Assembly (NCBI GenBank): GCA_002425415.1 | Contig: DIMG01000016.1 | Location: forward strand, 62,001 to 126,000 | Length of the DNA: 64,000 nucleotides | Direction: 5' to 3' | From: Micavibrio sp. UBA5572 | Lineage (GTDB): Bacteria; Pseudomonadota; Alphaproteobacteria; Micavibrionales; Micavibrionaceae | Shown: positions 1-8,666 of the stretch, piece after piece | Position numbering within the stretch: the first letter of the stretch is position 1 | Layout of the letters: each line of letters opens with the position of its first letter | Notes under the pieces: model-generated | What the model was told of the DNA's origin: nothing | Database searches by the model: none | The model's input: only the letters and a program-made list of their open reading frames with translations | Translations under genes and position numbers: made by a program

Positions 1-416
1 AAAGAGTTGATAATGGCATCTGCCGAATTTTCGGTTAGGTCTGTGTAGATATTGCCGAGCGTGTAGGTCAGGTTTTTTAAACGGTAATTTTTTTGTGCCT
101 GACGAATCCGGTTGGCATCAATATCCATTCCAACAAAATTAACATCCGGTTTTAGAGCTGCCATGACGTAAGCCATCATTCCATCATTGCACCCCGCATC
201 AATAATTTTGGCACCGACAGAGGGTAAAATATGGGATAGAGTGAACCATGCTTTTTTGACAACATGTGGTGGAATATCTTTTAGGAGAACTTCCAGGGGA
301 TTCGGCACATGGTTTTCTGATTCCACGACTGGCGCAGCCTGTGGAAGACTTTCCTTGCTAAAGCCGATCGCCTTGCGGTGGCCTTGTAACAGCGATATTT
401 CTTTAGGATGTGCCAT
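1..416 (-). CDS. Class I SAM-dependent methyltransferase (3' part cut by window edge)
   Basis: Reading the minus strand from ATG at 416 gives about 138 residues that stay open to the window edge, so the C-terminus is missing. The first 75 residues look like a leader without known fold. They are followed by the SAM-binding motif I in the form IIDAGCNDG and an acidic strand-2 end (FVGMDIDANRIRQA), the usual Rossmann methyltransferase pattern. A further strand (TYTLGNIYTDL) fits motif II. The start is preceded by a purine-rich GCGGGA stretch. It is divergent from comF. The substrate cannot be told from this part. It could act on a small molecule, lipid or protein. Confidence 0.75.
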   Translation of the reverse strand, partial: MAHPKEISLLQGHRKAIGFSKESLPQAAPVVESENHVPNPLEVLLKDIPPHVVKKAWFTLSHILPSVGAKIIDAGCNDGMMAYVMAALKPDVNFVGMDIDANRIRQAQKNYRLKNLTYTLGNIYTDLTENSADAIINS

Positions 417-583
417 TCCCGCTTTCGCCTGTTGTAGGCTCTGTTTTCATAGTTTATGTTGATTGTTGTTAATTGTGCCACCTTTTCTAAAAAAAGTCAA
501 TAAAAATAAGTGGTTAGCCTATATGTATTCAGTGCTTGGGCTGGCTGTGTATCATCAAGTTTTTTTAAAATCTTGCAAAAACA

Positions 584-1378
584 ATGAATTATAAAAAATA
601 CTCACAAGTCTTTTTTCATATTACTTCACCAATTTTTCTTCTGGCGGTCAATCTGGTTTTGCCGTCTCGTTGCCCGTTAACTGGTCAGATTGTCGATCAG
701 GTCGGGGCTTTATCGGTCGATGCGTGGCGGGAATTAACTTTTATCTCTGCTCCGTTTTGTGATTGTTGTGGTTTTCCTTTTGAGGTGGTTGACACTCCTG
801 ATGTTTCCGATCATTCGGAGTCTTGTTTACGGAGTTTGTGTGGGCCTTGTTTGGCTTCTCCCAAGCCCTATGTCACAGCGCGCTCTGTATTTGCTTATGA
901 TGATGCCAGTCGTGATCTTGTTTTGGCGTTCAAGCATGGGGATCAAACGCGATTGACCACGACTTTTACGCCTTTATTGATGCGTTGTGGATCTGAAATT
1001 CTGGCTCGAGCAGATCTGATTGTCCCTGTGCCGCTTCATTGGTTGCGGTTGGTGAAGCGGCGATACAATCAGGCTGCTTTGTTGGGGCGGGCGGTTTCAA
1101 AGGCGAGCGGGGTCGTATTTGATCCCCGTATTTTAAAACGTATTCGCAGCACGCCTTCGCAAGGGTATAAAAGTCACAAAGAGCGATTCGAGAATGTCAG
1201 GGCAGCCTTTTCAGTGGGTGAGCGTGATAATATGCGCATTGTTGGTAAAAAGATTGTGTTGATAGATGATGTTTATACCACGGGGGCGACTTTGGAAGAA
1301 TGTTGTCGCGTTCTTTTGGATGCGGGGGCAAGCCAAGTTGATATTCTGACCCTTGCGCGTGTGGTCAAACCGCACTAA
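584..1378 (+). CDS. comF: ComF family phosphoribosyltransferase-like protein
   Basis: The 264-residue protein has the ComF layout: an N-terminal cysteine-rich zinc-ribbon region (SRCP, CDCC and CGPC clusters between about residues 28 and 93) and a C-terminal phosphoribosyltransferase fold. The PRPP-binding loop is visible as IVLIDDVYTTGAT near residues 223-235. In naturally transformable bacteria ComF helps single-stranded DNA uptake and integration; in most Proteobacteria its role is poorly defined. The gene is followed after 30 bp by grxC and then an amidase on the same strand, so the three may form one transcript. The family call is firm, the cellular role is not. Confidence 0.9.
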   Translation: MNYKKYSQVFFHITSPIFLLAVNLVLPSRCPLTGQIVDQVGALSVDAWRELTFISAPFCDCCGFPFEVVDTPDVSDHSESCLRSLCGPCLASPKPYVTARSVFAYDDASRDLVLAFKHGDQTRLTTTFTPLLMRCGSEILARADLIVPVPLHWLRLVKRRYNQAALLGRAVSKASGVVFDPRILKRIRSTPSQGYKSHKERFENVRAAFSVGERDNMRIVGKKIVLIDDVYTTGATLEECCRVLLDAGASQVDILTLARVVKPH

Positions 1379-1408
1379 CTTAACTGTATTAGAGAAGAAA
1401 GTGAAATA

Positions 1409-1666
1409 ATGGCTAAAGTTGAAGTTTATACTGCGGATTATTGTCCGTATTGTGTTCGCGCCAAGCAGTTGCTTGATGTGAAAGATGTTGATTACTTCGT
1501 GATTGATGTGACAACGGATGATGCTGCGCGCGTGGCTCTTGTTGAAAAAGCACAAGGGCGGCGCACCGTTCCACAGATCTTTATCAATGACAAGCCTATT
1601 GGCGGGTTTGACGATATGAAAGCTTTGGAAGAGTCCGGTGAGCTTGATCGGTTGCTTGCGGAATAA
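1409..1666 (+). CDS. grxC: Glutaredoxin 3
   Basis: This 85-residue protein is a classical dithiol glutaredoxin. The active site CPYC is at residues 12-15 after the first beta strand, followed by the TVP cis-proline motif (RRTVPQIFIND) and the glutathione-binding GGFDDM segment. It reduces protein disulfides and glutathione mixed disulfides in the cytoplasm using glutathione. Length and motifs match GrxC. It lies between comF and a nitrilase-family amidase with short gaps (30 and 6 bp), which is a common alphaproteobacterial order and suggests co-transcription. A GAGAAGAAAG stretch upstream can serve as ribosome site. Confidence 0.95.
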   Translation: MAKVEVYTADYCPYCVRAKQLLDVKDVDYFVIDVTTDDAARVALVEKAQGRRTVPQIFINDKPIGGFDDMKALEESGELDRLLAE

Positions 1667-1672
1667 CGCGAG

Positions 1673-2482
1673 ATGACAATGAAGGTTGCTGTGCTTCAGA
1701 TGACGAGTGGGTCGGATATGGCGGTCAACATCATTGCTTTCGAGTCAATGGTGCGTGATGCGGCGGCGGCGGGTGCTTATCTTATTGCGTCTCCTGAAAA
1801 CTCTGATCTGATGGGGTTGGATGTGACCGAAAAAGTTGCGCGGGTTTGTCTGGAAACAGACCATCCGATGATTTCTCTTTGTGAATCCTTGGCGCAAGAA
1901 TTGGGTGTCTGGATCTCTCTGGGATCCATTGCTATTAAGGCTTCGGCACAAAAATTTTACAATCGGTCTTATCTGTTTTCTCCGGCCGGAAAGGTTGTTG
2001 CTTCGTATAATAAAATCCATTTATTTGATGTTGATTTACCGAGTGGTGAAATTCGCCGTGAAAGCAAGGGGGTTGAAGCCGGAGATCAGATGGTTGTTGC
2101 TCATACCGATTTTTCCGATGTGGGGTTGAGTATTTGTTATGATGTCCGGTTTCCGCAGATTTATCGGAAGATGGCTCAGGCTGGTGCTGGCGTTTTATTC
2201 ATTCCTGCGGCTTTTACGGTTTCAACCGGACAGATGCATTGGGAAGTTTTATTGCGGGCACGGGCTATTGAAAATGGTGCGTTTGTTATCGCGGCTGCTC
2301 AATGCGGTGACCATGGGCATGATCGAAAAACCTATGGTCATGCGATGATCGTCAATCCATGGGGAGAAATTCTGGCCGAGGCCGGAGAGGTTCCTGAAAT
2401 TATTTATGCCAATCTTGATCTGGATGAGGTGCGCCGCGCCCGAGGAGCTATTGCGTCTTTAACCCATGATCGTGATTTTTAA
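1673..2482 (+). CDS. Carbon-nitrogen hydrolase (Nit-type amidase)
   Basis: This 269-residue member of the nitrilase superfamily keeps the catalytic triad: Glu42 in SPENSDLMG, Lys114 in YNKIHLFDVD and Cys155 in GLSICYDVRFP. The sequence around the cysteine is typical of the Nit1/YbeM branch, which hydrolyses deaminated glutathione formed by transaminase side reactions. That role would agree with grxC lying 6 bp upstream. An omega-amidase or other short-chain amidase is possible. Two in-frame ATG codons (1673 and 1679) compete as start. The gene converges with kup. Confidence 0.85.
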   Translation: MTMKVAVLQMTSGSDMAVNIIAFESMVRDAAAAGAYLIASPENSDLMGLDVTEKVARVCLETDHPMISLCESLAQELGVWISLGSIAIKASAQKFYNRSYLFSPAGKVVASYNKIHLFDVDLPSGEIRRESKGVEAGDQMVVAHTDFSDVGLSICYDVRFPQIYRKMAQAGAGVLFIPAAFTVSTGQMHWEVLLRARAIENGAFVIAAAQCGDHGHDRKTYGHAMIVNPWGEILAEAGEVPEIIYANLDLDEVRRARGAIASLTHDRDF

Positions 2483-2492
2483 ATATTAATTG

Positions 2493-2515
2493 CTTTGACT
2501 ATAGTCTTGTCAAAG
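2493..2515. terminator. Hairpin between convergent genes (weak terminator)
   Basis: The 38 bp between the stop codons of the amidase and kup contain arms CTTTGAC (2493-2499) and GTCAAAG (2509-2515). Inside lies the overlapping palindrome GACTATAGTC (2497-2506). There is no long T run on either side, so termination strength is doubtful. Confidence 0.35.
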
Positions 2516-2520
2516 ATATT

Positions 2521-4401
2521 CTAGATATCAATTCGGCTGCCTATTTCCATGACCCGTTTGCTCGGAAGGTTGTAGTAGTCTGCGGCTGACGATGCGTTTT
2601 TCATCATCCATGAGAAAAGATGTTCGCGCCAGATGGCCATGCCCGGGATGCTTGTTGGAATAACGGTTTCGCGGCCTATAAAGTAGGTGACATTTTCTGT
2701 GTCGATATTCAGACCATGAATGTAGTCTTTTTTCAGTTCTTTCGGAACATCGATTTCGTCCATAAATCCGTAGCGTATCGTGATGCGATGGAAGTTATTA
2801 CCAAGGTTGACTATGCTGATGCGGTCATCTTCTAAAACATAGGATTTTTCTTCGATCACAACGTGGAGAAAATAATTTGTTTCATGAAGGACTTTATTGT
2901 GACGCAAATTCTGGAGTAACGGCACCGGAATTCCATCATTCAAATTATACATGTAGATAGCCGTTCCGGAAATGCGGGTGAAATTGTCGCAATAATCGCG
3001 AAAAAATACATCGACTGGCATTGATTCTTTGCGGAATTTTTGTAAGACCAGTTGGCGTCCGCGTTTCCATGTGGTGAGTAGAATAAAAATAATCATACCC
3101 AAGAGCAGTGGAAACCATCCTCCGTGAACAATCTTTGTTGCGGTTGCTAGAAAGAAGGATGTATCAACGATCAAAAGTGTGGCGAGGGTTGCAATCGCCA
3201 CGGGTTTCTTCCATTGCCAGACTTTGAATATAACAACACCCAGTAGCAAAGTATCAATCAGCATGGTTCCGGTTACGGCTACCCCATAAGCGTGGGCGAG
3301 TTTGCTGGATGATTGGAATGTGATAACCAGAAGGAAGACAAAGAACATCAACATCCAGTTGATAAAGGGCACGTAAATCTGGCCAATTTGATCGTCTGAT
3401 GTGTGGATGATTGTCATGCGTGGCAGGTAGCCGAGTTGGATGGCTTGTTGAGTGACTGAGAATGCACCGGAAATAACAGCTTGAGAGGCAATGATTGTGG
3501 CCATGGCTGCCAAAATCACAAGCGGCCATTTCATCCATTCTGCAGCCATCAGGAAGAACGGGTTTTCCAAGCCTTCCGGTGTCGAAAGAATAAATGCGCC
3601 TTGGCCGAAATAGTTTATCATCAGGCAAGGAAAAACGAGCGACATCCATGCAATGCGAATGGGGTTTTTGCCGAAATGTCCCATGTCTGCATAGAGAGCT
3701 TCGGCACCCGTCATCGCCAGTACAACGCTTCCTAACGTCAAAAAGGCGTAGAGTTTATCTTCCATGAAAAACGAGAGGGCGTAGTAAGGATTGATGGCTT
3801 TGAGAACGTAGGGATTATCCCAGATATTGACGATGCCCATGCCCGCCAGTGTAACAAACCAAAGACACATAATTGGGCCAAATAATTTTCCGACATTGCC
3901 TGTTCCTATTTTTTGAAATGAAAATAAAAAGGCCAGAATGATGATTGTGATTGGAAGAATATAGGGTTTTAGATTGGGCGCAACAATTTGCAGGCCTTCG
4001 ATTGAGCTCATGATTGATATGGCCGGAGTAATCATGCTGTCGCCGTAAAACAGAGCTGCTGCAAAAATCCCCAGAATGGGAACGGCGATGGCAATCCATT
4101 TTGTGTCATGCGAGAAACGGCTGGCCAACGCAAAAAGCGAGAGGCTTCCACCTTCCCCTTTGTTATCGGCGCGCATCATCAACAGGATATATTTTAATGT
4201 TACGGTTATGGTGACAGACCAGAAAATCAGGGATAGAACACCCAGAATATGGGCAAAGTCAGCGGCGAATTTTGCACCGAGAAATGATTCTTTGAACGCG
4301 TAAAGCGGGCTTGTTCCAATGTCGCCGTAGACAACCCCAATGGCACCGACAACCAGTTTGGTTAAATTCTTTTTGCTTTGGGGCTGTTCGTGGGAAGACA
4401 T
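2521..4401 (-). CDS. kup: Kup/Trk-type low-affinity potassium uptake protein
   Basis: The 626-residue protein starts with the Kup signature GVVYGDIGTSPLYAFKES and has about 12 hydrophobic membrane segments over residues 15-440, followed by a soluble C-terminal region typical of the family. It moves K+ together with protons across the inner membrane and is important at low pH or high osmolarity. The length equals that of characterised Kup proteins and the C-terminus is intact. It stands as a single gene, convergent with the amidase and downstream of gluQ on the same strand (51 bp gap). Confidence 0.95.
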   Translation of the reverse strand: MSSHEQPQSKKNLTKLVVGAIGVVYGDIGTSPLYAFKESFLGAKFAADFAHILGVLSLIFWSVTITVTLKYILLMMRADNKGEGGSLSLFALASRFSHDTKWIAIAVPILGIFAAALFYGDSMITPAISIMSSIEGLQIVAPNLKPYILPITIIILAFLFSFQKIGTGNVGKLFGPIMCLWFVTLAGMGIVNIWDNPYVLKAINPYYALSFFMEDKLYAFLTLGSVVLAMTGAEALYADMGHFGKNPIRIAWMSLVFPCLMINYFGQGAFILSTPEGLENPFFLMAAEWMKWPLVILAAMATIIASQAVISGAFSVTQQAIQLGYLPRMTIIHTSDDQIGQIYVPFINWMLMFFVFLLVITFQSSSKLAHAYGVAVTGTMLIDTLLLGVVIFKVWQWKKPVAIATLATLLIVDTSFFLATATKIVHGGWFPLLLGMIIFILLTTWKRGRQLVLQKFRKESMPVDVFFRDYCDNFTRISGTAIYMYNLNDGIPVPLLQNLRHNKVLHETNYFLHVVIEEKSYVLEDDRISIVNLGNNFHRITIRYGFMDEIDVPKELKKDYIHGLNIDTENVTYFIGRETVIPTSIPGMAIWREHLFSWMMKNASSAADYYNLPSKRVMEIGSRIDI

Positions 4402-4452
4402 CGTGAGTTGTGTTCTGTTGGTTGAGCATTTGCTTTATTGTTACGGGAATCC

Positions 4453-5340
4453 TTATACCAAGAGTTCCTTTATATTGCCATGCAATATCATATTGCGAAG
4501 TGTTTTTACCTCCAATCCCTTATTTCTAAGATCTCGCAGGGTCAGGCTGTGGTTGCGTTTGGAAAATTGTTTGCCGTGATTGTCGGTTAAAAGCGGATGG
4601 TGGTGGTATTCCGGCACGTTATAGCCCAGTAATTCTTGAAGCAGGCGGTGAAGATGGGTAGAAAAAAACAGGTCTTTTCCGCGAGTTATTAAGGATATGT
4701 CTTGTAAATTATCGTCATGGGTGACGCAAAGATGGTAGCTGGCGGGGGTGTCTTTGCGGGCAAGAACAGGATCACCCAAAGAAGACAGCAGTAATTTTTC
4801 CGTTGTTTCTTGTTTGCCTTTAATTCTGTCATGCCAATAAAGTTGGTGGGTTGAAAGGTGCGACCATGCTTTGTGGGTGTCCAGTCTCAAAGCGTAGGGT
4901 ATCGAAGCGTTCATTTTCTCGGTTTGCTGGCTGTGTGACAAATGGCGGCATGTTCCCGGATAGATAAGACCTTCTGTGCCGTGGGGGGCAGTAGCAGAGT
5001 ATAAAATCTCCAGTTCAATTTCTTTTCTGGTGCAAAAGCAGGGGTAGATCAGGCCTTTTTGGTGCAGGGTATCCAGTGTGTTTTTGTAGTCTTTAAAATG
5101 TTCCGATTGTCGGAGAATTGGAGGTTTCCAGCTTAAGCCAAGCCAAGCCAAATCTTCATAAATGCTTTGTTCGAATTCTGGTTTGCAGCGTGTTTGGTCA
5201 ATATCTTCTATTCGTAATAGAAAATTTTCAGGTGATTGTCCAGCGTCTTCCCAAACTGTCCATACCGATGCGGCGTGGCCGATATGCAGGAATCCGGTGG
5301 GGCTGGGAGCAAAACGGGTTTTAAAAGAAATTGGCGACAT
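4453..5340 (-). CDS. gluQ: Glutamyl-Q tRNA(Asp) synthetase
   Basis: A shortened glutamyl-tRNA synthetase catalytic core of 295 residues without the anticodon-binding domain, which is diagnostic for GluQ (YadB). Visible features are the nucleotide site FAPSPTGFLHIGHA, zinc-ligand cysteines (PCFCTRKE and GTCRH) and the KMSKS-like loop as QFSKRN. The enzyme activates glutamate and attaches it to the queuosine in position 34 of tRNA-Asp. GTG at 5343 directly precedes ATG at 5340, and I take the ATG. The gene is upstream of kup and downstream of the FTR1 permease on the same strand. Confidence 0.92.
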   Translation of the reverse strand: MSPISFKTRFAPSPTGFLHIGHAASVWTVWEDAGQSPENFLLRIEDIDQTRCKPEFEQSIYEDLAWLGLSWKPPILRQSEHFKDYKNTLDTLHQKGLIYPCFCTRKEIELEILYSATAPHGTEGLIYPGTCRHLSHSQQTEKMNASIPYALRLDTHKAWSHLSTHQLYWHDRIKGKQETTEKLLLSSLGDPVLARKDTPASYHLCVTHDDNLQDISLITRGKDLFFSTHLHRLLQELLGYNVPEYHHHPLLTDNHGKQFSKRNHSLTLRDLRNKGLEVKTLRNMILHGNIKELLV

Positions 5341-5381
5341 CACGCCGCCAATTTAAGTCCTATTTTGTGTTCTGGCTAGTT

Positions 5382-6158
5382 TTAAGTTCTGGCCGGCTGA
5401 AACTGAGTTAGTTTGTCTTTTATAATTGATCCCGCTAACCAAAGGCAAGGAACACCCACCATGGCGTAGAGAACAAATTGTGCCACCGGTGAATCGTGTC
5501 CAAAGGGCTCTGTCGCAATGTGGATCGGGGTATTGTCAATAAACGGGATGACGTTCATTTCCGATAGTTCGTGGATGCCATAAACAAAAAGGTGCAGAGC
5601 GAAGACAATCAGAAAAATCCCTGTGGTTTGCAAAAAGAGCCTCAAATTGATTGATTTGGAATGTTTAATCCAGATATATCCGATCACGCCGGTTGCTGCT
5701 ATGCCAACGAAAGCCCCTGTGAATAAGAGTGTCGCATTGGTTTCTTCTGTTAATGATCCCAGCATCAAGGCCGTTTCCATGCCTTCCCGTGATACCATCA
5801 GAACGGTAAACAGAAAAAGACCGATTGAAGCGGCATAGGTTGATTTGCCAACGTGATGATCCATTTTTGATGTAATCGATTTTTTGATATTTTTGGCTGT
5901 TTTCATGACATGAAACGTCATTGTTGCCACCAAAAGACCGGAAACCAATGCCATGCCTCCTTCTGCGATCGGGTTTTCGATCATGTCCTGAATGGCGTAG
6001 CCTAGGATACCGGAGAGTAAAACGGCACATATCAGGCCAGCGTAGACCGCAGGGGTCAGGTTTTTTCGGCCTGTCTGGGTTAGATAAGCAATCATTATGG
6101 CGATAATTAGAAATGCTTCCAAGCTTTCGCGAAGCGTAATTAGGGCTGTTTCAATCAT
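5382..6158 (-). CDS. FTR1 family high-affinity iron permease
   Basis: A membrane protein of 258 residues from the chosen start with seven hydrophobic segments. It has two RExxE motifs typical of FTR1/EfeU: RESLE near the N-terminus (TLRESLEAFLI) and REGME (VSREGMETALML). These acidic residues pass Fe3+ through the membrane in the family. The open frame extends further upstream to 6254, but ATG at 6158 (MIETALITL) is where family members begin, and a Fur box sits just before it. No EfeO/EfeB or cupredoxin partner is adjacent. The substrate is inferred as iron from family and Fur site. Confidence 0.9.
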   Translation of the reverse strand: MIETALITLRESLEAFLIIAIMIAYLTQTGRKNLTPAVYAGLICAVLLSGILGYAIQDMIENPIAEGGMALVSGLLVATMTFHVMKTAKNIKKSITSKMDHHVGKSTYAASIGLFLFTVLMVSREGMETALMLGSLTEETNATLLFTGAFVGIAATGVIGYIWIKHSKSINLRLFLQTTGIFLIVFALHLFVYGIHELSEMNVIPFIDNTPIHIATEPFGHDSPVAQFVLYAMVGVPCLWLAGSIIKDKLTQFQPART

Positions 6159-6179
6159 GGTTTTGCTCTGACTCTCGAT

Positions 6180-6198
6180 GTTAATGATAATTATTCTC
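6180..6198 (-). promoter_or_regulatory. Fur box upstream of the FTR1 permease
   Basis: The 19 bases at 6180-6198 match the Fur consensus GATAATGATAATCATTATC at 16 of 19 positions by eye. The site ends 21 bp before the proposed ATG (6158), where bound Fur would block transcription or translation start when iron is plentiful. It supports both the start choice and an iron role. Confidence 0.75.
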
Positions 6199-6307
6199 AA
6201 TAGGTAACAAAGGTGATTGATGTTGTAAAGGGGGGTATAGTTTGCATAATGCAAAAATATTTGATATTGTCCGCAGCATATAAAATCAGTGGATAGGAGA
6301 ATTTAAA

Positions 6308-6667
6308 ATGGGACAAGATCATCAGGCAACAGGTTGTCGGTATAAAAGTTTTGTAGTGGGGCATTTTGGAGATAGGGCAGGTGTTCGGCTTGAGTTGGTT
6401 AAACCTGTTATTACGCAAAGTTCAAGACCTATAAAAGGGAGGAAAACACGTCAGGACTTCGATGTTTCGATGAGTTTTGAGGTTTTTAACCGTCGATCCT
6501 TGATCTCTGCTTATCAGCAGGCAGCTGAAGGCGATAGAAAAATTCTTCGGGGAGCAACATTGGCATTGAAGGCGTTTGTCAAAGAAAATGGCGAGACTAA
6601 TCCTCGTGAAGTCGGTGATTGGGGTGAGGCAATTTTTTCTATTACTCCTGTGCGTCAGGTTGCTTAG
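6308..6667 (+). CDS. Hypothetical protein, 119 residues
   Basis: I do not recognise this protein. It is soluble, without signal peptide or membrane segment. The N-terminal half contains short beta-like stretches (RYKSFVVGHF, RLELVKPVI), the middle is basic (RPIKGRKTRQ), and the C-terminal half looks helical (SAYQQAAEGDRKILRG). A good ribosome site (GATAGGAGA, 6 bp before ATG) and clean reading frame make it a likely gene. It is divergent from the FTR1 permease with the Fur box between, and precedes the LpxR-like gene by about 70 bp on the same strand. Confidence 0.6.
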   Translation: MGQDHQATGCRYKSFVVGHFGDRAGVRLELVKPVITQSSRPIKGRKTRQDFDVSMSFEVFNRRSLISAYQQAAEGDRKILRGATLALKAFVKENGETNPREVGDWGEAIFSITPVRQVA

Positions 6668-6737
6668 GGCGGTTGTTTCTTCGACCTGAACTATTCTTCT
6701 TGTTCGTTTTTGAAAATGCTTTAAGTTGGCTTTGGAG

Positions 6738-7820
6738 ATGAGGTCGGATTTGAAAGAATTTTCAAAATTTCTATTGGTGTGTTCTGTATTGAGCATTGTT
6801 GGGGGTGGGAGTAGCCTTGCCCGTGCCGATGATGCTGTCAACAACACATCAAAAAATTTGAGGGATCGTATCGCTCAAAGCGCCAAAGCTAATGAAGATC
6901 GCAGCTATATTTCCATTGCTCATGAAAATGATTTGCTCGCCGGAAGTGGTGATAAATTTTATACCAGCGGCATTCAGATTACTTATTTTGATATTGATGC
7001 TGCTGCTCCGATATTTATGGAACGGTTGGCCGATAAATGGATCGGTTTTGATGTGAGTTCGGCAACATTGACATCTTTTACTTTGGGGCAAAAAATTTAT
7101 ACGCCGCAAGATATTCAAATTTCTGCAGAGCAAATCCATGATCGTCCATGGGCGGGATGGTTGTATGGCACTGTTGGTTTGGCCAATGTTTATGACGATC
7201 ATGTCGATCAATTCGGTTTGACTATGGGGGTTGTCGGGCCTGCTTCTATGGCAGAACCTGCCCAGAAATTTATTCATGAATATCTTTCTGATTCTCCTGA
7301 ACCTCAAGGGTGGAATAACCAGATTCATTCCGAGTTGGGTGTTGTTTTGTCATGGGATCGTCGTTGGCCTGTTTGGGCTGATATGAAATGGCAGGGGTAT
7401 AAATTGATGTTCGAGCCGAATATCAGTGTGGCTCTTGGTAATGTTTATACTTATGGCGGCGGTGGGGCGATGGTGACATTTGGCCCAGATCGCGGCTCTG
7501 TGCAGGATACGCCACCCCGATTGAGTCCGTCTTTGCCGGGGACTGGGTATTTTGATACGCCGGACAATCAATGGAATTGGTATTTATTTTCCGGATTAAA
7601 CGGTCGGGTGGTGGCTCGTGATATTTTTCTGGATGGTAATACGTTTCGAGATAGCGCCAGTATTGATAAAAAGAATTTTGTTGCCGATGCCAATGCAGGT
7701 TTAGCTTTCACTCTGGGCGACACTCGTATAGCCTATACTCTTGTTTATAGGACACGCGAATTTCACGAACAAGATGAACCATCTGTTTTTGGCTCTGTGT
7801 CTTTGACCCAACGTTTCTGA
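6738..7820 (+). CDS. LpxR-like outer-membrane protein (DUF2219)
   Basis: The protein of about 360 residues has an N-terminal signal peptide (FLLVCSVLSIVGGG, cleavage after ARA) and the pattern of the lipid A 3'-O-deacylase LpxR family. Visible are a HENDLLAG motif followed by KFYTSGIQITYF, a VVGPASMAEPAQKFIHEYL segment and GWNNQI. The strand-rich remainder ends in the outer-membrane signature with terminal Phe (SLTQRF). LpxR removes the 3'-acyloxyacyl chain of lipid A at the outer membrane. The catalytic Asn/Asp and His of the family appear present but were not aligned. Start could be TTG at 6726; ATG at 6738 puts the signal peptide at a normal place. Confidence 0.8.
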   Translation: MRSDLKEFSKFLLVCSVLSIVGGGSSLARADDAVNNTSKNLRDRIAQSAKANEDRSYISIAHENDLLAGSGDKFYTSGIQITYFDIDAAAPIFMERLADKWIGFDVSSATLTSFTLGQKIYTPQDIQISAEQIHDRPWAGWLYGTVGLANVYDDHVDQFGLTMGVVGPASMAEPAQKFIHEYLSDSPEPQGWNNQIHSELGVVLSWDRRWPVWADMKWQGYKLMFEPNISVALGNVYTYGGGGAMVTFGPDRGSVQDTPPRLSPSLPGTGYFDTPDNQWNWYLFSGLNGRVVARDIFLDGNTFRDSASIDKKNFVADANAGLAFTLGDTRIAYTLVYRTREFHEQDEPSVFGSVSLTQRF

Positions 7821-7865
7821 AATTGAATCTCTTTTTAATTTTTGTCCAGCAGGTTTTTTATCTTT

Positions 7866-8507
7866 ATGAATCTTTATACGCATGGCCCGTCTTCGGGAAA
7901 TCCGCCGAAATCTCTGGTTATTTTGTTGCATGGTTATGGATCAAATGGGGAAGATTTGATTTCTCTTGCTCCTTATTGGGATCGTGATGTGCCGGATGCT
8001 GTTTTTGTATCCCCTGATGCGCCGTTTGGTTGTGAGATTGGTTTCGGGTATCAGTGGTTTTCCCTGCAAAGCTGGTCTCCACTTGCCATGCTTTCAGCTG
8101 CCGAGCGTACAGCAGGGATCTTGAATGATTTTATTGATAACCAGATGAAGGTTTATGGCGTTCCGGCTTCAAAAGTGGCTCTGGTCGGATTTTCTCAAGG
8201 AACAATGATGAGTTTGTATGTTGCTCCTCGTCGGGCTGAGCCAATTGCTGGAGTGCTTGGATTTTCCGGTGCTTTGCTTGGTGGAGAAGGATTGATCGGT
8301 CAACCGAATATTTCTCGTACTGCTGTTCATTTGGTGCATGGCGAGATGGATCCGGTTGTGCCTGTCGGTTCCTGGTTGCATGCAACTGAAACGTTGCGCC
8401 AAGCCGGATTTGATGTGTCGGGTCATACGACACCCGGACTTGCCCATAGTATCGATGAAAAAGGTATTCACGAGGGTGGGGAATTCTTGAGAAAAATTTT
8501 AACCTGA
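7866..8507 (+). CDS. Carboxylesterase/phospholipase family alpha/beta hydrolase
   Basis: An alpha/beta hydrolase of 213 residues similar to the small carboxylesterase/acyl-protein thioesterase group. Seen are the oxyanion-hole strand VILLHGYGSNGEDL, the nucleophile elbow GFSQGTMM, the acid in HGEMDPVVPV and the histidine in GLAHSID. It has no signal peptide, so it probably acts in the cytoplasm on short esters or lysophospholipids. An open frame continues upstream to TTG at 7842, but ATG at 7866 fits the family N-terminus. It follows the LpxR-like gene by 45 bp. Confidence 0.85.
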   Translation: MNLYTHGPSSGNPPKSLVILLHGYGSNGEDLISLAPYWDRDVPDAVFVSPDAPFGCEIGFGYQWFSLQSWSPLAMLSAAERTAGILNDFIDNQMKVYGVPASKVALVGFSQGTMMSLYVAPRRAEPIAGVLGFSGALLGGEGLIGQPNISRTAVHLVHGEMDPVVPVGSWLHATETLRQAGFDVSGHTTPGLAHSIDEKGIHEGGEFLRKILT

Positions 8508-8651
8508 TCCGGTTTCTTTCTTCGTTAGTTCCTTCGATGTTTCTTTGCTGATTTCGATGATGGTTGAAAAGGTAATGAATGCCAGAATCATAATGCCGGC
8601 AATCAGGATGGGCTTAACCAAGTGAGATGGGATTTTTCGAAGCGGGTTCAT
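8499..8651 (-). CDS. Small single-pass membrane protein, 50 residues
   Basis: An unlisted short frame from ATG at 8651 to TAA at 8499. It has a basic N-terminus (MNPLRKIPSHLVKP), one hydrophobic helix (ILIAGIMILAFITFSTII) and a charged tail rich in Lys and Glu. It begins 15 bp after the stop of the YwqK-like gene on the same strand, which suggests co-transcription, and it overlaps the end of the convergent esterase by 9 bp. No strong ribosome site is visible. Function unknown. Confidence 0.5.
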   Translation of the reverse strand: MNPLRKIPSHLVKPILIAGIMILAFITFSTIIEISKETSKELTKKETGSG

Positions 8652-8666
8652 GGTTGTTTGATATCG

